Assembly (NCBI RefSeq): GCF_963665355.1 | Contig: NZ_OY762229.1 | Location: 1,674,001 to 1,738,000, forward strand | Direction: 5' to 3' | Source: an uncultured Desulfobacter sp. | GTDB taxonomy: Bacteria > Desulfobacterota > Desulfobacteria > Desulfobacterales > Desulfobacteraceae | Length of the DNA stretch: 64,000 nt | Part shown: positions 28,555-36,506 of the stretch, in pieces | How positions within the stretch are numbered: the first letter of the stretch is position 1 | How the letters are laid out: every line of letters begins with the position of its first letter | Made by a program: the position numbers and the translations under genes | The notes under the pieces: generated by a model | Databases searched by the model: none | What the model was told of the DNA's origin: nothing | The model's input: the letters and a program-made list of their open reading frames with translations, nothing else

Positions 28555-30472
28555 ATCGGGATAGGACTCCCCATCACTGAGGAGCCCTCCCACACCACCC
28601 GGCATACGGATCACGTACCAGGGCGGTTCGGCTGATTTTAGGAATCAGTTCCCGGGCAGATATAATCCTTGATCAATAAAATATCGTTCAGGCATGGCAA
28701 TGGCCACCCACTTGATTTTGCTCATGTGCCAATACTTTTTTCGGGCATTGCCGCATAGCATGGCATCCTGGTGAGAAATACCAAGTTTCTCAAGGTTACG
28801 AACCCTGGTTTTGGGATTTTTCCATTGTTTCCAAACAAGGCTTCTCAGCCGTCGCATTATCCAGATTTTGAGCCCTTTGAGGAATGATTTTGCCTCTGTA
28901 AGCCGGAAATAATTCCACCATCCCCGAAAATATCGGTTCAATTCCTGAATGACCTGCCACAGGCTTTTACCCCGCTTGCGGCTGGTCAATTCCCGTACCT
29001 TGTCCTTGAACCGTTTCATACTCTTGGCATGAATCCGGATCTTTGACTGCCCACACATTTGAAAATATGTGAATCCAAGGAATTTGCGCAACCACGGTCT
29101 GCTGACAGCACTTTTGTCCTGGTTTACTTTGAGCTTGAGTTTCACGGTTAGAAACCTGGTGATACTCTCCTTAACCCTTTCGGCTGCTTTCCGGCTCTTA
29201 CAGAAGATCATGAAGTCATCGGCATAACGGACATATCGGTGTCCTCGTTTCTCAAGTTCCTTATCCAACTCATCAAGGACGATGTTGGAAAGCAGAGGAG
29301 AGAGCGGACCTCCCTAGGGAGTCCCTTCTTCCGTAGGCACCATAACGCCTGAGGTCATTACACCGGATCTTAGATATTGCCGTATTACCTTTAATACGCG
29401 CTTATCCTTGATTCTACCGGCGAGTCTACTCATCAAACGGTCGTGCGAAACGCGGTCGAAAAATTTTGACAGGTCCATGTCTACGACATATGTATAACCT
29501 TCAACCATGTACCTTTTACCCTGCATCACCGCATCGTGTGCAGATCTTCCGGGTCTGAACCCATAGCTGCCTTCAGAGAAAAAAGGTTCCCATACCTGTT
29601 CCAGGATCTGGGATATGGCCTGCTGTATAAACCGATCAAGCACCGTGGGTATTCCCAGTAAACGGACACCACCATCCGGTTTAGGAATTTCCTTTCGTTT
29701 CACCGGTAGCGGTTTATGCCTGCAGTTAAGCAGGTCTTGTTCAATTTCAGGCCAGTGCTTTGCCAGGTAGTTCCCCAGTTGGGCGGTTTTCATACCGTCT
29801 ACGCCGGGTGCTCCTTTGTTGGCACAAACCTGTTTCCATGCCCGGATAATGTTGTTGCGTTCAAGGATCATCTCCATTAACCGGTCGTTGTTTCCCAGAC
29901 TTTCGGCAATCTGTGACGCTGGGAACAGTTCCATCTGCTGTGGCCGTCTGTTCACAAGTACACACCTCCTATTTGTCGTTATCATTTACCCGGACCATTC
30001 GGCCCAGGCACCGTTCAGGCCTTTACCGGGGGTGAGACCTCCCCGTTTTTTTGCGGGGCTCGTTTCCTCCGGCTACTATGCCTTCTGCTGACTTCTCCCA
30101 TGCGGTCAAGGTCGGTTGCCCGGCCTTCAGCCGTTTTACCGGCACATGGGAGACCTCCCGGGGTAAACACATGCCTTTCAGTACGTGGATGCCGGGTTTA
30201 CGGATACACCCTATAATGGATAGAGGACTTTACCTTGTTGTGCAGGCTCGTCCCGGTGTATGCGCCTCATACCCGATTTCTGTTCGTCACCCCGTACTTT
30301 TGTGGTGCCCTGCCTCGGCAGGACGGCTTCCTTCAGAAGTGCCGTCACCGGTACCCCGTTGCCATACCACTACACCCTTCGCCTCCATCAGGCTGGGTCT
30401 AAGACTTGCCAAATGTATTGGAATTTTATACATTTGACTCACTTTTAAGAACATGTGCCGTGCCCGGCACAC
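28555..30472 (-). mobile_element. Group IIC-attC-type intron A, copy 1 (1918 bp)
   Basis: It lies on the minus strand, opposite to the cassettes, as IIC-attC introns do. The 5' end is GTGTGCCGGGCACGG (30472 downward) and the 3' end ...TATCCCGAT (28555). The RNA 5' part occupies 29956-30472; a domain V-like hairpin (ACGTGATCCGTATGCCGGG) lies near 28600. Boundaries are exact because copies 1 and 3 differ outside them and the joined exons restore an attC R'' box. This is the only intron here without a RIT, but its RT has an amber codon. Confidence 0.85.
28645..29955 (-). pseudogene. Intron A1 reverse transcriptase with amber codon in TPQGG
   Basis: The start is GTG at 29955, eight bases after AGGAGG. 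The frame runs through RT blocks (KGAPGVDGMKT, RLLGIPTVLDRFIQQAI, GSYGFRPGRSAHDAV, DMDLSKFFDRVSHD) to GTP, then TAG (29316-29314) where CAG codes glutamine in copy 3. It continues as GGPLSPLLSN with the catalytic YADD and the maturase part (LNRYFRGWWNYFR) to 28645. A single C-to-T change explains it. Without suppression or readthrough no active RT is made. Confidence 0.9.
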
Positions 30473-30527
30473 ACAAATCGCTTGAAGTAACGCCTAACGG
30501 CGTACCTCAGCTTTAACGTTGGATGTA

Positions 30528-30944
30528 ATGATGGAAAATATTGATTTTCGATTCGATAAAGAACTACCTGAGGACCAAGTCATCGCACTTTACACAGCTC
30601 TCGAATGGTCTTCAGCAGAAAAGCCAAAAGAACTAATGAAGGCGTTAGCAAATTCGCATTCAGTAATATCTGCATGGGATGGACAAAAACTGGTAGGTTT
30701 GGCCAACTCAATATCTGATGGATATTTGGTCGTGTATTATCCTCACCTTCTTGTGATGCCCGGATACCAAAGTAGAGGTATTGGGAAAGCTATGGTTGCA
30801 ATGATGAAAAACAAATATTGTGGTTTTCACCAACAGATTTTAGTAGCAGATGGTGGCGCTATCAACTTTTACAAAAGTTGCGGCTTCGATAAAGCGGGTT
30901 CATGCGAGCCCCTTTGGGTTTATGACGGTGATGACCATGATTAA
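30528..30944 (+). CDS. Cassette gene: GNAT-family N-acetyltransferase
   Basis: About 138 residues from ATG 30528. An in-frame TTG at 30519 coincides with the cassette boundary and is unlikely as start. The acetyl-CoA-binding motif is LVMPGYQSRGIGKAMVAMMK, followed by the C-terminal FYKSCGFDKAGS typical of GNAT enzymes. It transfers an acetyl group to an unknown amine. Cassette starts TTGGAT; attC R'' ATCCAAC is at 30951. Confidence 0.85.
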   Translation: MMENIDFRFDKELPEDQVIALYTALEWSSAEKPKELMKALANSHSVISAWDGQKLVGLANSISDGYLVVYYPHLLVMPGYQSRGIGKAMVAMMKNKYCGFHQQILVADGGAINFYKSCGFDKAGSCEPLWVYDGDDHD

Positions 30945-30950
30945 AGCCGC

Positions 30951-31007
30951 ATCCAACCAACGGCTTCACGAGGACCGCGAGGACCATGCGGCCTGTGAGC
31001 CGTGGCG
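30951..31007 (+). repeat. attC site (57 bp)
   Basis: R'' ATCCAAC and 3' end GTGGCG before TTATCT. Arms ACGGCTTCACGAGG and CCTGTGAGCCGT pair imperfectly around ACCGCGAGGACCATGCGG. R'' complements the left end (TTGGAT) of its own cassette. Confidence 0.85.
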
Positions 31008-31019
31008 TTATCTCAACAA

Positions 31020-31472
31020 ATGAAAAAACACCTCACATGTATCATATTCTTAATGTTCCTTATCCAGCTTGGTTCTATTATTCAAAGTCAGGAAGCAAAC
31101 GCTAACAGCATGAATATTCCAAATAAATCTATCAGCTTAGACCAATTAAATGATATGTTTGAAAAAATATCAGAAAATACTGATTGGAATATGAAAGAAC
31201 CGAAACTTTGGGGGTATTTTTTTACTAATGATGATCCTTCACTCTTAGCCAAAGCAAAAGAAATTCTCGTTTCAAAAGGCTATCGTTTTGTTGATCTATA
31301 TATGTCTGAAAAACAAAATGAAAAAGATCCAGATTTATGGTGGTTACACGTTGAAAAAGAAGAAATCCATACACCAAAATCTTTAGATAAAAGAAATGAT
31401 GAATTCTATATCTTTGCTCATCAAATGAAACTCAAGTCATACGATGGCTATGATGTAGGGCCAATAAAATAA
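31020..31472 (+). CDS. Cassette gene: exported RraB-like protein
   Basis: I chose the ATG at 31020, 13 bases into the cassette; an upstream GTG lies before the cassette boundary. The 150-residue product has a signal peptide (MKKHLTCIIFLMFLIQLGS). A domain like RraB (ribonuclease E inhibitor B) follows: WGYFFTNDDPSLLAKAKEIL, KGYRFVDLYM and the C-terminal YDGYDVGPIK. RraB itself is cytoplasmic, so an exported version probably has another role. Confidence 0.7.
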   Translation: MKKHLTCIIFLMFLIQLGSIIQSQEANANSMNIPNKSISLDQLNDMFEKISENTDWNMKEPKLWGYFFTNDDPSLLAKAKEILVSKGYRFVDLYMSEKQNEKDPDLWWLHVEKEEIHTPKSLDKRNDEFYIFAHQMKLKSYDGYDVGPIK

Positions 31473-31475
31473 AAG

Positions 31476-31548
31476 AGATAACAAGGCGTTTCACACCACT
31501 CCGCTACGCTCCGTTCGGACTCGCTGAAGCTCGCCGGTGAACTAAACG
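31476..31548 (+). repeat. attC site (73 bp)
   Basis: R'' AGATAAC complements the TTATCT cassette start. The site resembles the Vibrio-type layout (AACAAGGCGTTTCACACC ... GGTGAACTAAACG) and ends before a canonical TTAAGT. Confidence 0.88.
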
Positions 31549-31560
31549 TTAAGTGATGAA

Positions 31561-31980
31561 ATGAAAATATACCATCCAACATGGTCGAAATATTTAATCC
31601 TTCCAGCGCTTTTACTGGTGATTTGTATAGGCTGTGCACCAATTATTACTCTATTGTTCGAAGAAAATCCGAATTATGAGAGCCTCTATTTCTTTTTGCC
31701 ACTCGCTTTGTTTTTTACATATTTTTCCTTTAGAGGTTACGCGTTACACAAATATAGAAATGTTACTGTAGAAATAAATTCAATGATGCAAATCGTTGTC
31801 ATGGATAAAGAGGGAACAGCCATATTTGATAAGTCAGATATTTTATATAAAAATTATAAAATGTTAACATTCGTCGAACTATTTAATAAAGACAAGAAAA
31901 AAATTGCGGCATTCGATCATATATATCCAAATGTGGAAGAGTTTTTAAAATGGGCGAAAAATCACTTAACAAGCGCTTAG
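31561..31980 (+). CDS. Cassette gene: small membrane protein, unknown
   Basis: 139 residues with two hydrophobic helices (about 11-30 and 40-60) and a C-terminal soluble part resembling a PH-like or DUF-type membrane-associated domain. No firm family. The last codons (ending HLTSA) and the stop lie inside the attC, so the R'' box ACTTAAC is also coding sequence. ATG lies 13 bases after the cassette boundary. Confidence 0.7.
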   Translation: MKIYHPTWSKYLILPALLLVICIGCAPIITLLFEENPNYESLYFFLPLALFFTYFSFRGYALHKYRNVTVEINSMMQIVVMDKEGTAIFDKSDILYKNYKMLTFVELFNKDKKKIAAFDHIYPNVEEFLKWAKNHLTSA

Positions 31981-32030
31981 AGAGGGATTTTTGCTACGCT
32001 GCCGCTCCGCAAAAACCCCTCAAGCAGGCG
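31964..32030 (+). repeat. attC site overlapping the gene end (67 bp)
   Basis: R'' ACTTAAC complements the TTAAGT of its cassette. The stem GAGGGATTTTTGC/GCAAAAACCCCTC encloses TACGCTGCCGCTCC. It ends CAGGCG before TTGTGC. Confidence 0.88.
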
Positions 32031-32045
32031 TTGTGCATCTAAAAA

Positions 32046-32492
32046 ATGATTCGAAGACAACAAACAATATCTCAGGCTCTTAAAAGACAGCATGAGTTGA
32101 TCGAAAAATTAATGCTACAAAATCCTTCGGTGTATAAAGGCTTTGGCAGAGAAATTGTTTTATCATTCACTTTTGGTGGCTTCAAATACAGTGATGGCTC
32201 AACAGATACTCAGAAGAAAATCGATAATGGTGAGTATAAGAGCATAGAAGATTTTGACAGTTATCATACTGCAGATATTGAGTTCGAAGATCTCTATGCT
32301 GGTGATGAAATAGAGAGATACAGAGAAGCAACCAAAAACAACCTTATAACGATAGGAAAATTTTGGAGAAACAAAATTGAAAGAGACTATCCTGATGCGG
32401 ATATCACGATAATTATTCACCAAAATGATGGTGAATGGTTTCTAGACACTTTCAATTACAGTAACTCAATAACAGGCGGAATATATTTATAA
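32046..32492 (+). CDS. Cassette gene: unknown soluble 148-aa protein
   Basis: No family recognised. The product is acidic and aromatic, without signal peptide or membrane helix, with a segment SIEDFDSYHTADIEFEDLY and a C-terminal beta-rich part. The gene fills its cassette: ATG is 15 bases after the boundary and the stop is 5 bases before R'' GCACAAC. Confidence 0.7.
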   Translation: MIRRQQTISQALKRQHELIEKLMLQNPSVYKGFGREIVLSFTFGGFKYSDGSTDTQKKIDNGEYKSIEDFDSYHTADIEFEDLYAGDEIERYREATKNNLITIGKFWRNKIERDYPDADITIIIHQNDGEWFLDTFNYSNSITGGIYL

Positions 32493-32497
32493 AATAT

Positions 32498-32550
32498 GCA
32501 CAACCAGGCGTTCGAGACGGACTCGCTGAAGCTCGCCGCTCAACTCAACG
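32498..32550 (+). repeat. attC site (53 bp)
   Basis: R'' GCACAAC complements TTGTGC. It contains the short VCR-like arms CAGGCGTTCGAG...CGCTCAACTCAACG and ends before TTAAGC. Confidence 0.88.
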
Positions 32551-32575
32551 TTAAGCACATAAAAATGAGGCACCT

Positions 32576-33640
32576 TTGAAAATATTTTATTCCTGGCAGA
32601 GCGATATTGAAAGCAAGCACAATCGCAACTTTATTAAAGACTGCCTTGAAAAAGCTATAAATCAAATCAATAATGAACTGAAAATTGAAGAGGCTATCAG
32701 GTTAGATCATGATACAAAAAATGTCTCAGGTACACCTGATATAGTAGCAACCGTTTTATCCAAAATTGAAGAAAGTGACATTTTTATCGGAGATTTATCC
32801 TTTGTAGCTAAAAGTATTCATAATGACAAGCTACTCCCAAACGCTAATGTTCTCATTGAGTTAGGTTACGCATTCAGCGTACTCGGAGACTCAAGAGTCA
32901 TCAATGTCATGAATACTGCCTATGGTAAACCTGACAACAATTTACCTTTCGACCTAGCTCACAAGCGATGGCCTATCCAATACAATCTATCTGAGAGTAA
33001 TTACAGAGATAAACCAGAAATAAAAAATTCTCTCATTGCTTCATTAAAATCTGCATTATTCCCATTTCTAAACAAACCCAAAGCTTCCACTCCACAATTT
33101 CAATCTCAATCCGACAAAATTTTACATAGAGAGAAGCTTAGAAAAGAGTTTGATAAGGAGTTACTCAAAATAAGATCTCAAAATTTAAGAAGAGAATCAA
33201 TTATAAGAGATGTCGACAGAGTTGACGGGTATCCACATATTGATGATGATGAAACAGGCATTTCGCCTTGGTTTAAAGTTGCAATTCTTGAAACATACAC
33301 GAAGGGCGTACGTGTCGGTTTACAGGTCGTAGGTCTAAAAGAGTGCGAAGCTGGCTATAGATTTGTCGATTACAAAACAAAGGAAGAAAGTGATTTGAGT
33401 GCTTACTTGGTAGGCGAAATTCCTTTTGACTCGATAGTTACGGTAAACTGGTATGGCGATGAATATTATTACTTCCCTCACATCTATTGCCACTTCAATA
33501 TAGACGGCGAACCATACGAAAAAATAATGTATTGCGAGAAAGTCGACATGGGAAGTGGTATTGATTATTACAAAGAAATTTCTGACTATAATTCTGTACG
33601 AATCAATAGTAAAAATATGAATATTGAAAATTTGGCTTAA
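32576..33640 (+). CDS. Cassette gene: TIR-like domain protein, possible defence effector
   Basis: A 354-residue protein. The first 160 residues look like a TIR-like nucleotide-processing domain: MKIFYSWQSD at the N-terminus, RLDHDTKNVSGTPDIVATVL, ESDIFIGDLSF, and NANVLIELGYAFSVLG carrying the glutamate expected at the NADase-like site. The C-terminal half (linker rich in Ser/Gln, then a beta-rich domain) is unrecognised and could be a sensor. Relatives of this N-terminal domain occur in anti-phage systems; activity here is inferred. The stop lies within attC R'' GCTTAAC. Confidence 0.7.
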   Translation: MKIFYSWQSDIESKHNRNFIKDCLEKAINQINNELKIEEAIRLDHDTKNVSGTPDIVATVLSKIEESDIFIGDLSFVAKSIHNDKLLPNANVLIELGYAFSVLGDSRVINVMNTAYGKPDNNLPFDLAHKRWPIQYNLSESNYRDKPEIKNSLIASLKSALFPFLNKPKASTPQFQSQSDKILHREKLRKEFDKELLKIRSQNLRRESIIRDVDRVDGYPHIDDDETGISPWFKVAILETYTKGVRVGLQVVGLKECEAGYRFVDYKTKEESDLSAYLVGEIPFDSIVTVNWYGDEYYYFPHIYCHFNIDGEPYEKIMYCEKVDMGSGIDYYKEISDYNSVRINSKNMNIENLA

Positions 33641-33692
33641 CCAGCTAATAAACACGGACCCGCAAATAGCGTGCGGGCCGGTTATCACAACG
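33635..33692 (+). repeat. attC site (58 bp) abutting structured cassette 3
   Basis: R'' GCTTAAC complements TTAAGC at the left of its cassette. The stem ACCCGCA/TGCGGGC lies in the centre. The site ends ATCACAACG and is followed by ATAGGC of the ORF-less cassette. Confidence 0.8.
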
Positions 33693-33871
33693 ATAGGCTC
33701 GCCCGCTGCGCGGACGAGCCTATCGGCGGAGCTGAGCAGAACTGCCCCAGCGTCTTGACAGGTTCCGCCTAAAGGCTCCACCTATCAAGACGCTGGAACA
33801 GAAATCCGTCTAATATTCGGGTTCCGAGCAAGCTCGACCCGAAATTAGACGGATTCTGCTCAGCTCCGCCG
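33693..33871 (+). repeat. ORF-less structured integron cassette, copy 3
   Basis: Identical over its 179 bp to copy 1 at 19578-19756, though about 14 kb away and in a different junction, which shows that the unit moved or duplicated recently as a cassette. R'' GCCTATC is at 33718. Confidence 0.85.
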
Positions 33872-33904
33872 TTCTGTGTAATAAAACGCAGCTGATTAAT
33901 AAAG

Positions 33905-34255
33905 ATGAATGAATCTGTAATTTTAATAATTGTATTGTCATTTGTGGCTGGATGGATTTTTGTCTTAGCCCGGCACTGTTATTTGATTCGATTTCCTTTT
34001 CAAAAATACATGTCAAAAAAATATCCTTTTGAATGGGAAGCTATGAAAAATGATAGCTCGTGGACTGCAACGTGGACGCATCCTTATTATTCACAATCAG
34101 TCTATAATTTTATTTGGAGATCTTTAGATAATTACAATGATCCAACTATTGAAACGTATAAAAAACAGATTCGATGGTCAGGATGGCATATCCCAATCTA
34201 TTTCTTTTTTATAGCTTGTTGTGGAATCATATTATCGATATTAGATGGGAGTTAA
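33905..34255 (+). CDS. Cassette gene: small protein with two membrane helices, unknown
   Basis: 116 residues, with hydrophobic segments at about 5-24 and 95-112 and a hydrophilic stretch rich in Trp and Tyr between them (WTATWTHPYYSQSVYNFIW). No family recognised. Cassette starts TTCTGT; R'' ACAGAAC is at 34278. Confidence 0.65.
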   Translation: MNESVILIIVLSFVAGWIFVLARHCYLIRFPFQKYMSKKYPFEWEAMKNDSSWTATWTHPYYSQSVYNFIWRSLDNYNDPTIETYKKQIRWSGWHIPIYFFFIACCGIILSILDGS

Positions 34256-34277
34256 CTTCGGACGAATTTAAAATAGC

Positions 34278-34333
34278 ACAGAACATTGCTGTTGCAGTGG
34301 ATGGCTCGTGCCTCGCCGCCCCTGAACAGCCCG
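34278..34333 (+). repeat. attC site (56 bp)
   Basis: R'' ACAGAAC complements TTCTGT of its cassette. It is more degenerate in its stem than the others (ATTGCTGTTGCAG ... CTGAACAGCCCG) and ends before TTGGCC. Confidence 0.7.
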
Positions 34334-34364
34334 TTGGCCGTGAGCGGCAAGAAGGAGACGATTC

Positions 34365-34841
34365 ATGAGCTTTGCATCATTGCAATTCATCAGAAACGGC
34401 GAAATTAACATCCGTGCCAAAGTGGAGGATGTCTTCCCCCTCCTCTGCCCAAAACGGGAGGAGGAATGGATCCCTGGTTGGGAGTGCGAGACGATTTGGT
34501 CTCACAGCGGATATAACGAAGAGGGCGCCATCTTCAGAACCACAAAGCCCTACGGCACCGAGCTGTACTGGAACACCCTACAATACGACATCGTGAGCAA
34601 GGTCGTGGATTTTCTCATCGCTGCGCCCCGTCGCTACATGTTCCGCTTCAAAATCAATGTCGCCGCAGCCAACGATGGACTGCTGACGTTATCCTTCTCA
34701 CAAACCTTCACTTCCATTTCAGAAGAAGGCAACGAGCTTCTGGAGCAGTACAAGGCCGAGGATTTTGCCGGGCGACTAAAAAATCTTGGAGAGTTTATGA
34801 ATCAGTATTTTCAGGGCAAATCAAGGAGCGAAAAGCGATAG
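34365..34841 (+). CDS. Cassette gene: SRPBCC-like protein
   Basis: A 158-residue protein with the pattern of START/SRPBCC ligand-binding folds: an N-terminal strand, VEDVFPLLCPKREEEWIPGW (the 'aspect of mixing' helix region seen in such proteins), several strands and a long C-terminal helix (AGRLKNLGEFMNQYFQG). Substrate unknown. GC content is higher than in the neighbouring cassettes, so it may come from another source. Only 3 bp separate its stop from the next gene, and no attC lies between them. Confidence 0.6.
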   Translation: MSFASLQFIRNGEINIRAKVEDVFPLLCPKREEEWIPGWECETIWSHSGYNEEGAIFRTTKPYGTELYWNTLQYDIVSKVVDFLIAAPRRYMFRFKINVAAANDGLLTLSFSQTFTSISEEGNELLEQYKAEDFAGRLKNLGEFMNQYFQGKSRSEKR

Positions 34842-34844
34842 AGA

Positions 34845-35588
34845 ATGAGACAAGTATTTGGCAGAAAATTAAATTTAACGGCACTCGCTATACTCCTTAT
34901 TGTTTGCCCGATAACAGGACATTACATTAATGAAGTGAGAATCGCGCGACATGACACCCGGTCTTTAGTTGAGACTGCACTAAAACGTTACGGTGCTGAG
35001 TTGACTATTACGGATCTATCTCCCAGTCGTAAGTCCATGCTTATTGCCATCGAAGATCCAACCTTTTATCATCACCATGGAGTCGATCTAACTACTCCTG
35101 GTGCAGGAATGACCACTATAACGCAAGGACTTGTGAAGTTGCTCTATTTTCCGGAAGGATTTCGTCAAGGTATAGCAAAAATCCGCCAGACTCTCATTGC
35201 ACAATATGCTCTTGATGCATTGGTTTCAAAGGATGAGCAAATGCGATTATTCTTAAATAGTTCCTATCTTGGTACCGTTGACAACCGAGAAATACATGGC
35301 TTTCAATGTGCAGCTAGAGTTTACTTCCATAAAGAGTTTTCGACAATTTCGGATGATGAGTTTCTTTCATTGGTAGCCATGCTTATTGGACCGAATGCAC
35401 TCAAGCCTGGAACGGAAGCCAATACAGAAAGAGTCCTGCGAATCAAAAAATATCTATCTGGACAGTATAAACCTGCAGGGCTTTTAGATGTAGATTATAA
35501 TGGCAAACGACATGGGACGATTGCTGAGGAGGCTTTAATGGCTTTTTTAAGGCTGATAACAAATGCCAGGCCCGAAAGAGAATTATAA
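34845..35588 (+). CDS. Cassette gene: GT51 transglycosylase-like protein
   Basis: 247 residues: an N-terminal membrane anchor (about residues 10-27), then a glycosyltransferase family 51 domain. It shows the catalytic EDPTFYHHHGVD near residue 68, TTITQGLVKLLYFPEG, and LFLNSSYLGTVD. Such enzymes polymerise lipid II into glycan strands outside the inner membrane. It is shorter than monofunctional MtgA relatives only at the termini, so it may be functional. Unusual as integron cargo. Its attC R'' (GCCCAA at 35605) does not match the TTGGCC at the left of the joint cassette. Confidence 0.75.
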   Translation: MRQVFGRKLNLTALAILLIVCPITGHYINEVRIARHDTRSLVETALKRYGAELTITDLSPSRKSMLIAIEDPTFYHHHGVDLTTPGAGMTTITQGLVKLLYFPEGFRQGIAKIRQTLIAQYALDALVSKDEQMRLFLNSSYLGTVDNREIHGFQCAARVYFHKEFSTISDDEFLSLVAMLIGPNALKPGTEANTERVLRIKKYLSGQYKPAGLLDVDYNGKRHGTIAEEALMAFLRLITNARPEREL

Positions 35589-35609
35589 GAAATCAGAAAG
35601 TATAGCCCA

Positions 35610-36368
35610 ATCGGGATAGGACTCCCCATCACTGAGGAGCCCTCCCACACCACCCGGCATACGGATCACGTACCAGGGCGGTTCGGCTGATTTTAGGAAT
35701 CAGTTCCCGGGCAGATATAATCCTTGATCAATAAAATATCGTTCAGGCATGGCAATGGCCACCCACTTGATTTTGCTCATGTGCCAATACTTTTTTCGGG
35801 CATTGCCGCATAGCATGGCATCCTGGTGAGAAATACCAAGTTTCTCAAGGTTACGAACCCTGGTTTTGGGATTTTTCCATTGTTTCCAAACAAGGCTTCT
35901 CAGCCGTCGCATTATCCAGATTTTGAGCCCTTTGAGGAATGATTTTGCCTCTGTAAGCCGGAAATAATTCCACCATCCCCGAAAATATCGGTTCAATTCC
36001 TGAATGACCTGCCACAGGCTTTTACCCCGCTTGCGGCTGGTCAATTCCCGTACCTTGTCCTTGAACCGTTTCATACTCTTGGCATGAATCCGGATCTTTG
36101 ACTGCCCACACATTTGAAAATATGTGAATCCAAGGAATTTGCGCAACCACGGTCTGCTGACAGCACTTTTGTCCTGGTTTACTTTGAGCTTGAGTTTCAC
36201 GGTTAGAAACCTGGTGATACTCTCCTTAACCCTTTCGGCTGCTTTCCGGCTCTTACAGAAGATCATGAAGTCATCGGCATAACGGACATATCGGTGTCCT
36301 CGTTTCTCAAGTTCCTTATCCAACTCATCAAGGCCGATGTTGGAAAGCAGAGGAGAGAGCGGACCTCC
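35610..36368 (-). mobile_element. Group II intron A, copy 2 (3' half only)
   Basis: Identical in layout to the 3' part of intron A1: the 3' end is ...TATCCCGAT at 35610, inside the R'' box GCCCA/AC of the preceding attC. It stops at RIT copy 2, at the TPQGG codons. The 5' half is not on the other side of the RIT, where a different intron continues. Confidence 0.88.
35700..36368 (-). pseudogene. Intron A2 reverse transcriptase fragment (C-terminal half)
   Basis: It begins at GGPLSPLLSN at the RIT boundary and runs through YADD (YVRYADDFMIF) to the end of the maturase/endonuclease region (DQGLYLPGN). The protein is the same as in A1 from MDKELEKRGH onward; upstream one residue differs (NIGLDE instead of NIVLDE). 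No start of its own. Confidence 0.88.
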
Positions 36369-36506
36369 TTATGCAAAGAAAGTAATTATGCAAAGTAACC
36401 CGCAAAATTTCTAGCAATTCAAGGGCTTCTCGTTGATTTACTTCGCATAATCTCCGCTAATGATGAGCGATCAAAAGCTAACAAAATCATTGAAGGAGAC
36501 GTTTTT

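Larger units (their letters stand above)
28550..30518 (+). repeat. attC site split by group II intron A1
   Basis: Left exon ACCGA and right exon ACAAATCGC rejoin to ACCGAACAAATCGC, whose R'' ACCGAAC complements the TTCGGT at the cassette start. The site ends ...TTTAACG at 30518 before TTGGAT. The intron is inserted exactly at the AAC of R'' on the bottom strand, the placement known for group IIC-attC introns. Confidence 0.85.
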
